Shown here: piece after piece, positions 1 through 6,642 of the stretch
Layout of the letters: every line of letters begins with the position of its first letter
How positions within the stretch are numbered: position 1 is the first letter of the stretch
Source: UBA6115 sp050953005
GTDB taxonomy: Bacteria; Bacillota; Clostridia; Christensenellales; Aristaeellaceae
Reading direction: 5' to 3'
Length of the DNA: 64,000 nt
Assembly (NCBI GenBank): GCA_050953005.1
Contig: JBMNLV010000013.1
Span: 62,001-126,000 of the forward strand
Made by a program: the position numbers and the translations under genes
The notes under the pieces: model-generated
Database searches by the model: none
Told to the model about the DNA's origin: nothing
Seen by the model: the letters and a program-made list of their open reading frames with translations, nothing else

Positions 1-33
1 CAGGATTATCAGTCCCTTTGTTTTCTTTTTCAT
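1..33 (-). CDS. 5' end of a T-box-controlled gene, probably a membrane or exported protein (partial)
   Basis: Only 11 codons are inside the window (MKKKTKGLIIL); the gene continues past the left edge. The start is supported by a GGAGG-type ribosome binding site just upstream on the minus strand (CGGAGGA at about 41-47). The lysine-rich start followed by hydrophobic residues fits a signal peptide or lipoprotein leader. It lies directly behind a T-box leader nearly identical in plan to the one at 2763-3012, which serves an ABC solute-binding protein. I therefore infer a related solute-binding protein, but the family cannot be shown from 11 residues. Confidence 0.6.
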   Translation of the reverse strand, partial: MKKKTKGLIIL

Positions 34-73
34 GTTGTCTTCCTCCGTTTGCGTTAATGTCTGGCCCTTGCGG

Positions 74-323
74 AAAAAAACGCCCCCTGCGCTTGCAGAG
101 GGCGGATCTACCGCGGTACCACCTCAATTTTCTGTCAACAGACAGCTCAGCGGCAACTGACATTGCCTGCCCGGGTAACGGTGGGCTTCCGGCACAGCCT
201 ACTGTAATTCAGCCTGCGGCTCGCGGGATGTACTCGCCGTCCTGTCCCCCTGCTGCCTTGCACCATCCGGCAGTTCTCTTGCGGGGAGCTGGGATGACTA
301 CCTGTTCCCGGTCAACACCGTTG
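74..323 (-). promoter_or_regulatory. T-box riboswitch leader, predicted tyrosine (TAC) specifier
   Basis: On the minus strand the region carries the T-box core GGTGGTACCGCGG (111-123). A GC-rich terminator hairpin (81-105) with a run of seven T (74-80) follows. Upstream, a stem I can be drawn in which CGGGA pairs with TCCCG, with a GGATGGTG-type distal loop (about 262-269). The specifier position just before the closing helix reads TAC (230-232), a tyrosine codon, followed by the usual A. The UGGU of the core would pair with an ACCA tRNA end, consistent with tRNA-Tyr. Uncharged tRNA should stabilise the antiterminator and switch on the gene at 33. The motif is certain; the amino acid assignment is inferred from the alignment with the second leader. 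Confidence 0.9.
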
Positions 324-328
324 CAGCA

Positions 329-357
329 ATATTAAGCTTGCATACAAAAAGCCTCAA
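329..357 (-). promoter_or_regulatory. Candidate sigma-70 promoter of the first T-box leader
   Basis: On the minus strand, TTGAGG (352-357) and TAATAT (329-334) are separated by exactly 17 bases. The predicted transcript would start just before stem I of the T-box. The second T-box leader has the same arrangement at the same distance, which supports both. Confidence 0.55.
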
Positions 358-483
358 TGTCAAATCTGGTAGAATCCAGTGCAAATCGAGAGAAAACAAC
401 TCAAAAACAAAAGCTCCGCACCGCGCAGGTTTTCTTGACCATGCCACGTTTGATGGGTATGATGTCGTTGTTTGGAGGTTTCT

Positions 484-1500
484 ATGAAGAAGCGATGGAT
501 TCTTTTCCTGTGCGTGCTGGCGCTGTTCAGCCTGGCAGTGTCTGCGCGTGCACAGGAATATACAGCCAGCGTCATAGGAGGCGCGCTGCATCTGCGCGCG
601 CAGGCGGACAAGGAAGCGAAATCCCTGGGCCGCTACAGGACCGGCACCAAGGTCAGCGTGCTGGCTGACGGCGAGGTTTTCTGCCGGGTTAAAACGCCCG
701 ACGGCAAGGAAGGATACATGATGAAGGAGTTTCTGGAATTCAGCGATGGCCTGCCGCCCCGCGAGGAGCCTGACCCCGGCCCGGCGCCTGCAGCTGACCC
801 GGTCAGGCAAAGCGCGCTCGACCGCGGCATTGATCCCTACAGGCCCATGCTGGCCCTCACCTTTGATGACGGCCCCCATCCCGATTCGCTGCTGGTTTTG
901 GAAGCCCTGGAGGCCCATGGCGCGCGGGGCACCTTCTTCGTGCTGGGAAAGAACATCCAGGGCAATGAGGAGATCCTCAGGCGCATTGCCCAGGGCGGCC
1001 ATCAGATTGGCGCGCACTCCTGGTCCCATCCCAACCTGCGGGAGATCTCCCAGTCCGCCGTGAAATCGCAAATGACGCGCACCATGGACAAAATAATTGA
1101 AATTACCGGCCAGCAGGTCAGCATGATGCGGCCGCCCTACGGCGCTTTAAACCGCCTGTCCCGCAATACGATTGCCAAATTGGGCCTGCCGGTGATCCTG
1201 TGGTCTGTAGATTCCCTGGACTGGAAGACCCGCAGCGCCAGCAGAACCATCGACACCATCCTCTCCCAGGCCAAAAACGGGGCGATCATCCTCTGTCACG
1301 ATGTCTGGGACAGCACCGGCCGGGCGATGCAGACCGTGGTGCCTGCGCTGATCGAAAAGGGATACCAGCTGGTCACGGTGGCAGAGATGATGTCCTTTCG
1401 CAATGAGCCTTTGAAACCGGGCTGGGAATACAGCTATTTGGACATCGCGAAAATTGCGCCCGGGCTGACGCCCGCGCCGCAGGACACGCCGGCGCCCTGA
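484..1500 (+). CDS. Secreted SH3b / polysaccharide deacetylase (NodB-type)
   Basis: This 338-residue protein probably removes acetyl groups from a cell-surface polysaccharide such as peptidoglycan. Residues 1-23 form a signal peptide. Residues about 27-87 look like a bacterial SH3 wall-binding domain. A proline-rich linker follows, and then a NodB/CE4 catalytic domain from about 120 to 315. The visible CE4 motifs are TFDDGPH (126-132), HSWSH (178-182), which supplies the two metal-binding histidines, and RPPYG (216-220). The ATG at 484 is preferred over the one at 472 because GGAGG sits at 475-479, correctly spaced for 484. The C-terminus ends in an Ala/Pro-rich tail. The gene stands alone and is followed by a dispersed repeat and a hairpin. 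The substrate is unknown. Confidence 0.9.
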   Translation: MKKRWILFLCVLALFSLAVSARAQEYTASVIGGALHLRAQADKEAKSLGRYRTGTKVSVLADGEVFCRVKTPDGKEGYMMKEFLEFSDGLPPREEPDPGPAPAADPVRQSALDRGIDPYRPMLALTFDDGPHPDSLLVLEALEAHGARGTFFVLGKNIQGNEEILRRIAQGGHQIGAHSWSHPNLREISQSAVKSQMTRTMDKIIEITGQQVSMMRPPYGALNRLSRNTIAKLGLPVILWSVDSLDWKTRSASRTIDTILSQAKNGAIILCHDVWDSTGRAMQTVVPALIEKGYQLVTVAEMMSFRNEPLKPGWEYSYLDIAKIAPGLTPAPQDTPAP

Positions 1501-1523
1501 ACGGAGCGGTGAACGGGGAAAGC

Positions 1524-1679
1524 AATACTGATTCCAATCTTCATTGCATCGTCGCGCCGGATCTTTGATCGCCCTGCTGCGTCAGTCAACCTCAACGCAG
1601 CTAAAGCTACGCCGTCGGTTTCCTTCCTTGCGGGACAATTAAATCCCTCGCCGCTTTGGATGCAATAAAGCTTTACATC
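1524..1679 (+). repeat. 156-bp dispersed repeat, copy A
   Basis: This segment matches 38872-39027 in the opposite orientation over the same length, 156 bp, with roughly nine of ten bases identical by eye. The element has imperfect inverted ends: CTTCATTGCATC near the left end and GGATGCAATAAAG near the right. It begins with AATACTGATTCCAAT. It has no convincing coding frame. The size and inverted ends resemble a MITE or REP-type element. Confidence 0.8.
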
Positions 1680-1687
1680 GGTATAAG

Positions 1688-1723
1688 ACAGGCTGCCGCG
1701 CTCGCTTTGGCGCGGCAGCCTGT
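1688..1723. terminator. Hairpin between convergent genes, probable bidirectional terminator
   Basis: ACAGGCTGCCGCG (1688-1700) and CGCGGCAGCCTGT (1711-1723) form a perfect 13-bp stem with a 10-base loop. It lies between the plus-strand deacetylase and the minus-strand solute-binding protein. No long T run follows directly on either strand, so termination is inferred from stem strength and position. Confidence 0.6.
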
Positions 1724-1746
1724 TAGTGATTCGGATTTTTATGCTA

Positions 1747-2742
1747 TTATTTGGGCACAGGGGTGGCCGGCATCTCCGCCTCGTAGGGCTTGAGATCCTC
1801 TGGAATCACGATGCCCATGGCGTCATTGGCGGTCTTGTTGATGTAATAATTATACTGGCTCTGGCTCTGGATGGGCATGGTGGAGACTTTCGCCCCGTCC
1901 CGCAGCACGGCCACGGCCATCTTGCCGGTCTGGTAGCCCAGCATATCATAGTCGATAGCCAGGGTGAAATTGCCGCCTGCCATGACCATGTTGCCGTCTC
2001 CCGCCACTACGGGCACCTTTTTCTTCAGGGCCGCTTCATACACCAGGGGCATGGCGGAGGCCAGGGTGTTGTCCGTGGGGATGTAAATCGCGTCCACATC
2101 CATCACCAGGGAGCTGACGGTCTGCTGCACCTCGTTGGAGCTGTTGACAGTGACCTCCTTCCAGGCAAGGCCCAGGCGCTGGATTTCCTCCTTGGCCAGG
2201 CGCGCCTGCATCTGGGAGTTGACCTCGCTGGCGGTATAAATCAGGCCGATGGTCCGGACCCCGGGCACCAGGCGGACGATCATGCCTACCTGGGCTTCCA
2301 CCGGGTTCATGTCCGTGGTGCCGGAGACATTGTAGCCCGGCGCTTCGTTGGACTTGGCCAGCTTGGCCTCCACATAGTCGGTGATGGCCGTGCCCAGGAT
2401 GGGGATGGTGTCGGTCTTGGCGGCGACCGCCTGGGCGGAGGGCGTGGCGATGGCCAGGATCAGATCCACCCCTTGCCCCACAAAGTAGGAGGCGATGCTG
2501 GAGAGGGTATCCTGGCTGCCTTGGGCGTTGCGGTAATCCACCGTGATGTTTTTGCCATCCTTATAGCCATCCTCAGCCAGAGCCCTCAAAAAGCCTTCCC
2601 TTGCCGCGTCAAGCGCCTTATGGTTGACAATTTGAACGATGCCCACGACCACCTTCTTCTCCTTTTTTGTCAGGGACACCACGGCGACTATGATAGCCGC
2701 TACCAGCACCAGGGCGATCAACACCTTTGTGATGCGGTTCAT
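1747..2742 (-). CDS. ABC transporter substrate-binding protein, TrpX/PF04392-like, T-box controlled
   Basis: This 331-residue exported protein probably captures an amino acid for an ABC importer. It has an N-terminal hydrophobic anchor or signal (residues 4-22) and then a periplasmic-binding-protein fold of the PF04392 (ABC_sub_bind) type. Typical features are VVVGIVQIVNHKALDAAREG at the start of lobe one and IATPSAQA and PIYTASEVNSQ-like segments further on. The start is the ATG at 2742, preceded by GAAGGAGG. An upstream in-frame ATG at 2811 lies inside the T-box and is rejected. PF04392 proteins next to T-boxes in Firmicutes are known as TrpX-type components of aromatic amino acid transporters. 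No permease or ATPase gene follows: the gene ends at a hairpin. It may share transporter parts with the gene at the left edge. Confidence 0.85.
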   Translation of the reverse strand: MNRITKVLIALVLVAAIIVAVVSLTKKEKKVVVGIVQIVNHKALDAAREGFLRALAEDGYKDGKNITVDYRNAQGSQDTLSSIASYFVGQGVDLILAIATPSAQAVAAKTDTIPILGTAITDYVEAKLAKSNEAPGYNVSGTTDMNPVEAQVGMIVRLVPGVRTIGLIYTASEVNSQMQARLAKEEIQRLGLAWKEVTVNSSNEVQQTVSSLVMDVDAIYIPTDNTLASAMPLVYEAALKKKVPVVAGDGNMVMAGGNFTLAIDYDMLGYQTGKMAVAVLRDGAKVSTMPIQSQSQYNYYINKTANDAMGIVIPEDLKPYEAEMPATPVPK

Positions 2743-2762
2743 ACCTGTTCCTCCTTCTATAA

Positions 2763-3012
2763 AATGAAACGCCCTCTGCATTCGCAGAGGGCGGATATAC
2801 CGCGGTACCACCTCAATTTCCTGTCATTCGACAGCTCAGGGCAACCAACATTGCCTTCCCTGTTAACGGCAGGGGCCCGGCACAGCCTACTTCATGTTCA
2901 GCCTGCGGCTCGCGGGAGGAACTCACCTGTCCTGATCCCTGCGCCCCTCTCACCATTGGGCGCTCGCTTTGAGGGATGTCAGACCGCTACACGTTCCCGG
3001 TCATCACCATTG
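2763..3012 (-). promoter_or_regulatory. T-box riboswitch leader, predicted phenylalanine (TTC) specifier
   Basis: On the minus strand the core GGTGGTACCGCGG lies at 2800-2812, and a terminator hairpin follows (2770-2794). Stem I closes with CGGGA/TCCCG and has a CAATGGTGAGAG distal loop. Long blocks are identical to the first leader. At the specifier position this copy reads TTC (2919-2921) where the other reads TAC, pointing to phenylalanine. The base after the specifier is C rather than the usual A, so the assignment is less firm than for the first copy. The UGGU core fits an ACCA tRNA end. It controls the substrate-binding protein starting at 2742. Confidence 0.9.
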
Positions 3013-3017
3013 CAGGC

Positions 3018-3046
3018 ATCATAGGGCACTCGCGCGCGGGCTTCAA
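3018..3046 (-). promoter_or_regulatory. Candidate sigma-70 promoter of the second T-box leader
   Basis: On the minus strand, TTGAAG (3041-3046) and TATGAT (3018-3023) are separated by 17 bases, placed as in the first leader. Transcription would start immediately before stem I. Confidence 0.55.
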
Positions 3047-3237
3047 TGTGGAAAATGGTTGAAATATAAAGCGAACAACAGAAAAACAAGAAAAAAACAT
3101 TCGGACCCCGGATGAAAGATCAGCCATAAAAGCTTAAAAGGAAAATCAAGAACACTCTCTTAAAGTTTCTCCCATTCAGATCATCCTTTCAGGCGGTTTC
3201 GCCCGATGTGTCCCCTTCTTTGCTGTGGATGCCACCA

Positions 3238-4182
3238 TCAGCGGCTGCGCAGGATGGTGCCGGCCCGGCCCTGCGCGCCCGCCCAGGCTTGCTCCAGGCT
3301 GGTGATGACAGCCACGCGACCCGCGCCGCCCTCCACAAAGCGCAGCGCGGCTTCTACCTTGGGCCCCATGGAGCCGGCGGCAAAATGGCCTTCCTCGAGC
3401 CAGGCCCGCATGTCCGCGGCGGAAACCTCGCCCAGCGCCTTTTGCTGCGGCTTGCCGTAATGCAGGAAGGCCTGCTCAACCTCGGTCAGGATCAGCAGGG
3501 TGCCGGCCTGCAGGCCTTCGGCCAGGCGCCAGGCAGCCAGGTCCTTGTCAATCACCGCCGCCACGCCCGCCAGGCCATCATCCCGGCGTACCACCGGGAT
3601 GCCGCCGCCCCCCGCGGCGATGGGCACAAAGCCGGCGGCCAGCAGGGCCTTGACCTGCGCCAATTCCACGATCTGAAGCGGCAGCGGGGAGGCTACCACG
3701 CGCCGCCAGCCCCGGCCCGAATCCTCGCGGAACACATAGCCCTTCTCCGCCATGATGGCCTCCGCCTGCTCACAGGTATAAAAGGGGCCGATAGGCTTGG
3801 TAGGGTGGTCAAAGGCAGGGTCGCTCCCGTCCACAAGCACCTGGCTGACCAGCGTGACCGGCGCGCCGGGAATGCCCAGCGCCTGCATCCGCTGGCCCAG
3901 GGCCTGCTGGATATGATAGCCGATCAGGCCTTGGCTCATCGCGCCGCACACATCAAAGGGCATGGCCGGGGTGATGTGCCGGGCCGTCTCGTTTTGCAGC
4001 ACGATGCGTCCCACCTGCGGCCCGTTGCCGTGCACGATGGCCAGGCGCTGCCCGGTTTTGAGGATGCGGGCCAGCTGCGCCGCGGTCCGCCGGACAACAG
4101 CCAGCTGGCTGTCCGCGTCATAGGGCCCCTGACCCCGCTGCAGGGCGTTGCCCCCCAGGGCGACGACCAGGAGATCATTCAT
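3238..4182 (-). CDS. arcC: Carbamate kinase
   Basis: The 314-residue protein belongs to the amino acid kinase fold and interconverts carbamoyl phosphate plus ADP with carbamate plus ATP. In fermenting bacteria this yields ATP from arginine or citrulline breakdown. Visible family motifs are ALGGNA near residue 10, HGNGPQVG near 52, a GGGGIPV loop in the middle and DKDLAA further on. The length is normal for ArcC. The start is the ATG at 4182, which overlaps the end of the racemase gene by 8 bases; AGGAAGG lies upstream. It is the last gene of the ornithine operon, which suggests that ATP-forming carbamoyl phosphate use and ornithine oxidation are expressed together. No arginine deiminase or ornithine carbamoyltransferase gene is in the window. 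Confidence 0.93.
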   Translation of the reverse strand: MNDLLVVALGGNALQRGQGPYDADSQLAVVRRTAAQLARILKTGQRLAIVHGNGPQVGRIVLQNETARHITPAMPFDVCGAMSQGLIGYHIQQALGQRMQALGIPGAPVTLVSQVLVDGSDPAFDHPTKPIGPFYTCEQAEAIMAEKGYVFREDSGRGWRRVVASPLPLQIVELAQVKALLAAGFVPIAAGGGGIPVVRRDDGLAGVAAVIDKDLAAWRLAEGLQAGTLLILTEVEQAFLHYGKPQQKALGEVSAADMRAWLEEGHFAAGSMGPKVEAALRFVEGGAGRVAVITSLEQAWAGAQGRAGTILRSR

Positions 4183-5266
4183 GGACAAGGTTTCCTTCCT
4201 TATCAAGACAGGATTTCGCCACGTAGGCGCTGGTGTAGGCCCTCAGCAGCGCGCTGTATGTTGGATAAAAGCCCAGCACATCCCCGACCCTGTACTCCGG
4301 GGCCTGTGTCAGGTCTACCAGCAGGTGGTCGGAGCTGCTGCCCAGCACCCTGATCCGCCCATCCGCCGGGGTCAGGCCGTCCTGGTCGGTGTCCTGCCGG
4401 CCGATGGCCAGGATGCCCCGCGCCATGGGCCCCTGGTCCTCAAAAGACACCGTTTCCCCAAAGGCATTGGGGCCTGCCTTGCCCACCGGCCTGGAGGGCT
4501 TTTCATACACCTCCACCAGGCGGGCAAACAGGGTAAACGCGCGCTGGCTCAGCTGCGCCAGGGGCTTGCCCACCGAGGTGTCCATGCCCAGCAGCAGCCC
4601 TTCGCCCACCCTGAGGTGGTTGATGCCCCCGGGCAGCCTGCCATTCAGCAGCAGGTGCAGGCTGGAGGAATTGCCGCCGGATACAAGGGGCAGCGGGATG
4701 CCGAAATGGTTGCGGATCCGCCGTGCCCATTCCAGCAGGATGCCCATGTTGTTTTCGTCCGGCAGGATGCCCCCGAAGCAGGTCAGGTTGGCGCCAAGAC
4801 CTGCCAGGGTCAGCCCCTCCTGGGACAGCGCCAGGGCGGCCGTGTTCAGGATCCGGTTCCCATCCTGATAGAAGATGCCTTCACGCAGATCCCCCAGGTC
4901 GATCATCAGGATGACCTGATGGCGCCTGCCCAGTTTGCGGGCGGCCTTGCCCAGGGCGGCGAGCGCCTGCGGCGTGGACTGCAGGCTGTATTCACAGCTG
5001 CTGACGACTGCCTCTGCCTCCTGCGGGTCGGCGATGCGCAGCAGCATCCTGGGCTTGTCCAGGGGCAGCCTGTTCAGGTTTGGGATCCGGGCGTCCGCCA
5101 GCATATCCACCCCGGCGTCCAGCAGGGCGCGGGCGATGCAGGGCTCTGCGCAAACGCCCTTGGTGACTGCGGCCAGCTGCACGCCCTGCCTGCGGCAGGC
5201 GTCCAGAATGACCCGGGCGTTTTCCTGCAAAATCCCGGTGTCGGCTTGGATCAGGGGCATGTTCAT
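4175..5266 (-). CDS. orr: Ornithine racemase (alanine racemase fold, PLP-dependent)
   Basis: The 363-residue protein resembles the alanine racemase N-terminal domain family. The AVTKGVC segment carries the expected PLP lysine (K36). Further motifs include a GANLTCFGG region and SGGNSSS, probably phosphate binding. Its place directly after the D-ornithine aminomutase genes indicates conversion of L-ornithine to D-ornithine, the substrate of OraSE; ornithine racemases sit in the same cluster in known amino-acid-fermenting clostridia. The start is the ATG at 5266, overlapping the previous stop as ATGA. A TTG one codon upstream is less likely. The specificity is inferred from context, because alanine and ornithine racemases share the fold. 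Confidence 0.88.
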   Translation of the reverse strand: MNMPLIQADTGILQENARVILDACRRQGVQLAAVTKGVCAEPCIARALLDAGVDMLADARIPNLNRLPLDKPRMLLRIADPQEAEAVVSSCEYSLQSTPQALAALGKAARKLGRRHQVILMIDLGDLREGIFYQDGNRILNTAALALSQEGLTLAGLGANLTCFGGILPDENNMGILLEWARRIRNHFGIPLPLVSGGNSSSLHLLLNGRLPGGINHLRVGEGLLLGMDTSVGKPLAQLSQRAFTLFARLVEVYEKPSRPVGKAGPNAFGETVSFEDQGPMARGILAIGRQDTDQDGLTPADGRIRVLGSSSDHLLVDLTQAPEYRVGDVLGFYPTYSALLRAYTSAYVAKSCLDKEGNLVHE

Positions 5267-6633
5267 CAAAGCGTTTCCTCCCTGAGGCTGTCCAGCATCA
5301 GATGAAGCGCGGCCTGCGGATGCTCGCGGCTCAGGGTGCCCAGCGCTGCCATAAGGTAATGCCTGTCGCTGAGCACCCGCAGCGCGCCCGGCTTGGGGTA
5401 GAGCATCTTCCCGGCTGTGTTCAGATCGCGCAGCGCGACCAGGATGCCCAGCCGCCCGTCCAGCCTGGTCAGCGCGCCGCCGGTGGCGATGAGCGTCCCG
5501 GCTTCGGTCAGGTCCTTGCCCTGGGCGTAGCGCCTGCGCCCCTCAGGCAGGAAGACCTCGCGCAGGCTGCCCGCGTGGCGGCGGACGGCCAGGCTGCCCG
5601 CTTCCCGGGCCAGGCGGGCGGCCAGGGCTTGCTGGCTGTCCGTTTGCGGGATGGGCGGCCAGTCCGACAGCAGCGGGGCCGGGTCAACGCCCAGCTCGCG
5701 CTCAAGAACGCCATGCCCAATCAAACTCGCCAGCGGCCCGGCGTTGAGGTAGGTGCCCAGGTCGCCCTCCACGGTGCGCTTGAAAAAGGGCTCCGGCTGG
5801 GTCTGGATGCGCGCGATTTCCTCGCTCCCCTGGGTTGCGGAATGCACATCGGTGGTCGCGCCGCCGATGTCCACCGCCAGCAAATCCCCCAGCGCCGGGT
5901 GCAGCACGCGCACTGCCTCCATCACCGCGCCGGGTGTGGGCAGGATGGTGCCGCCCACCATCTCGCGGATGCGCGCCATGCCGGGCGCCTTGACGATATG
6001 CGTTTCAAACAGGTCCTGGATGGCCCGGCGCGCCGGCTCGATGTTGAGCTCGTCCAGGCGGGGATAAACATTTTCCACCACGCAAAGCGGCTGGCCTTCC
6101 GCCTCAAAGATGCCGCGCGCCTCATCGGCCGCCGCGCAGTTGCCCGCGTACAGCACCGGGATGGACAGCCGCAATTCGGCGATCCGGCGCGCGTTGAACA
6201 CCGCGGTCTCCCGGTCGCCAAAGTCGGTGCCGCCCGCCAGCAGGATCAGGTTGGGGGAGAGCTGCCTCAGGGCTTTCAGGTCATAGGGCCCCAGTTTGCC
6301 CGCCGTGACCTGGCGCACCACCGCGCCCGCGCCCAGGGCTGCCAGCTGCGCCGCGCGCGCGGTCATGTCATACACCAGGCCGTGCACGCTCATCGTAAGC
6401 CCCCCGGCTGCGCTGGAGGCCGCGAGCATCCTGTCCCAGGACAGCTCGCCCGCGCCAAGGTTTTGCTTTAAATTGTCCACCGCGGCCTGCAGCCCCAGGG
6501 TGACATCGCCCAGGTGGGCCGTGGTGGGCGCCATGCCCTGGCCCGCGAACACCGGCGTCCCGGCCAGCCCGGCAAAGCCGCTGACCAGGGTGGTGGTGGA
6601 GCCGATCTCGGCGACAAGGGCGTCAAGCTTCAT
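5266..6633 (-). CDS. GlmL/MutL-family ATPase, probable reactivase of ornithine aminomutase
   Basis: The 455-residue protein has the actin-like ATPase layout of the GlmL/MutL family (PF13941). It starts with a phosphate-loop motif, EIGSTTT (about residues 10-16), and a second motif, DIGGATTD, lies near the middle. In glutamate mutase clusters GlmL is thought to help keep the B12 enzyme active. Here the gene sits immediately after oraE, with 9 bases between, and before the racemase, so I infer that it services the adenosylcobalamin-dependent OraSE. The start ATG at 6633 has AAGGAA upstream. Reactivation is an inference from family and position. Confidence 0.85.
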   Translation of the reverse strand: MKLDALVAEIGSTTTLVSGFAGLAGTPVFAGQGMAPTTAHLGDVTLGLQAAVDNLKQNLGAGELSWDRMLAASSAAGGLTMSVHGLVYDMTARAAQLAALGAGAVVRQVTAGKLGPYDLKALRQLSPNLILLAGGTDFGDRETAVFNARRIAELRLSIPVLYAGNCAAADEARGIFEAEGQPLCVVENVYPRLDELNIEPARRAIQDLFETHIVKAPGMARIREMVGGTILPTPGAVMEAVRVLHPALGDLLAVDIGGATTDVHSATQGSEEIARIQTQPEPFFKRTVEGDLGTYLNAGPLASLIGHGVLERELGVDPAPLLSDWPPIPQTDSQQALAARLAREAGSLAVRRHAGSLREVFLPEGRRRYAQGKDLTEAGTLIATGGALTRLDGRLGILVALRDLNTAGKMLYPKPGALRVLSDRHYLMAALGTLSREHPQAALHLMLDSLREETL

Positions 6634-6642
6634 GCGGGTTCC

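Noticed and set aside
18..335. A 105-codon plus-strand frame at the left edge
   Set aside because: It lies wholly in the T-box leader; its residues simply read through the RNA stems in the wrong direction.
1726..3024. A 432-codon plus-strand frame across the solute-binding protein and the T-box
   Set aside because: It covers a conserved minus-strand gene and a T-box leader. It is a His/Gly/Leu-rich antisense frame without a start signal.
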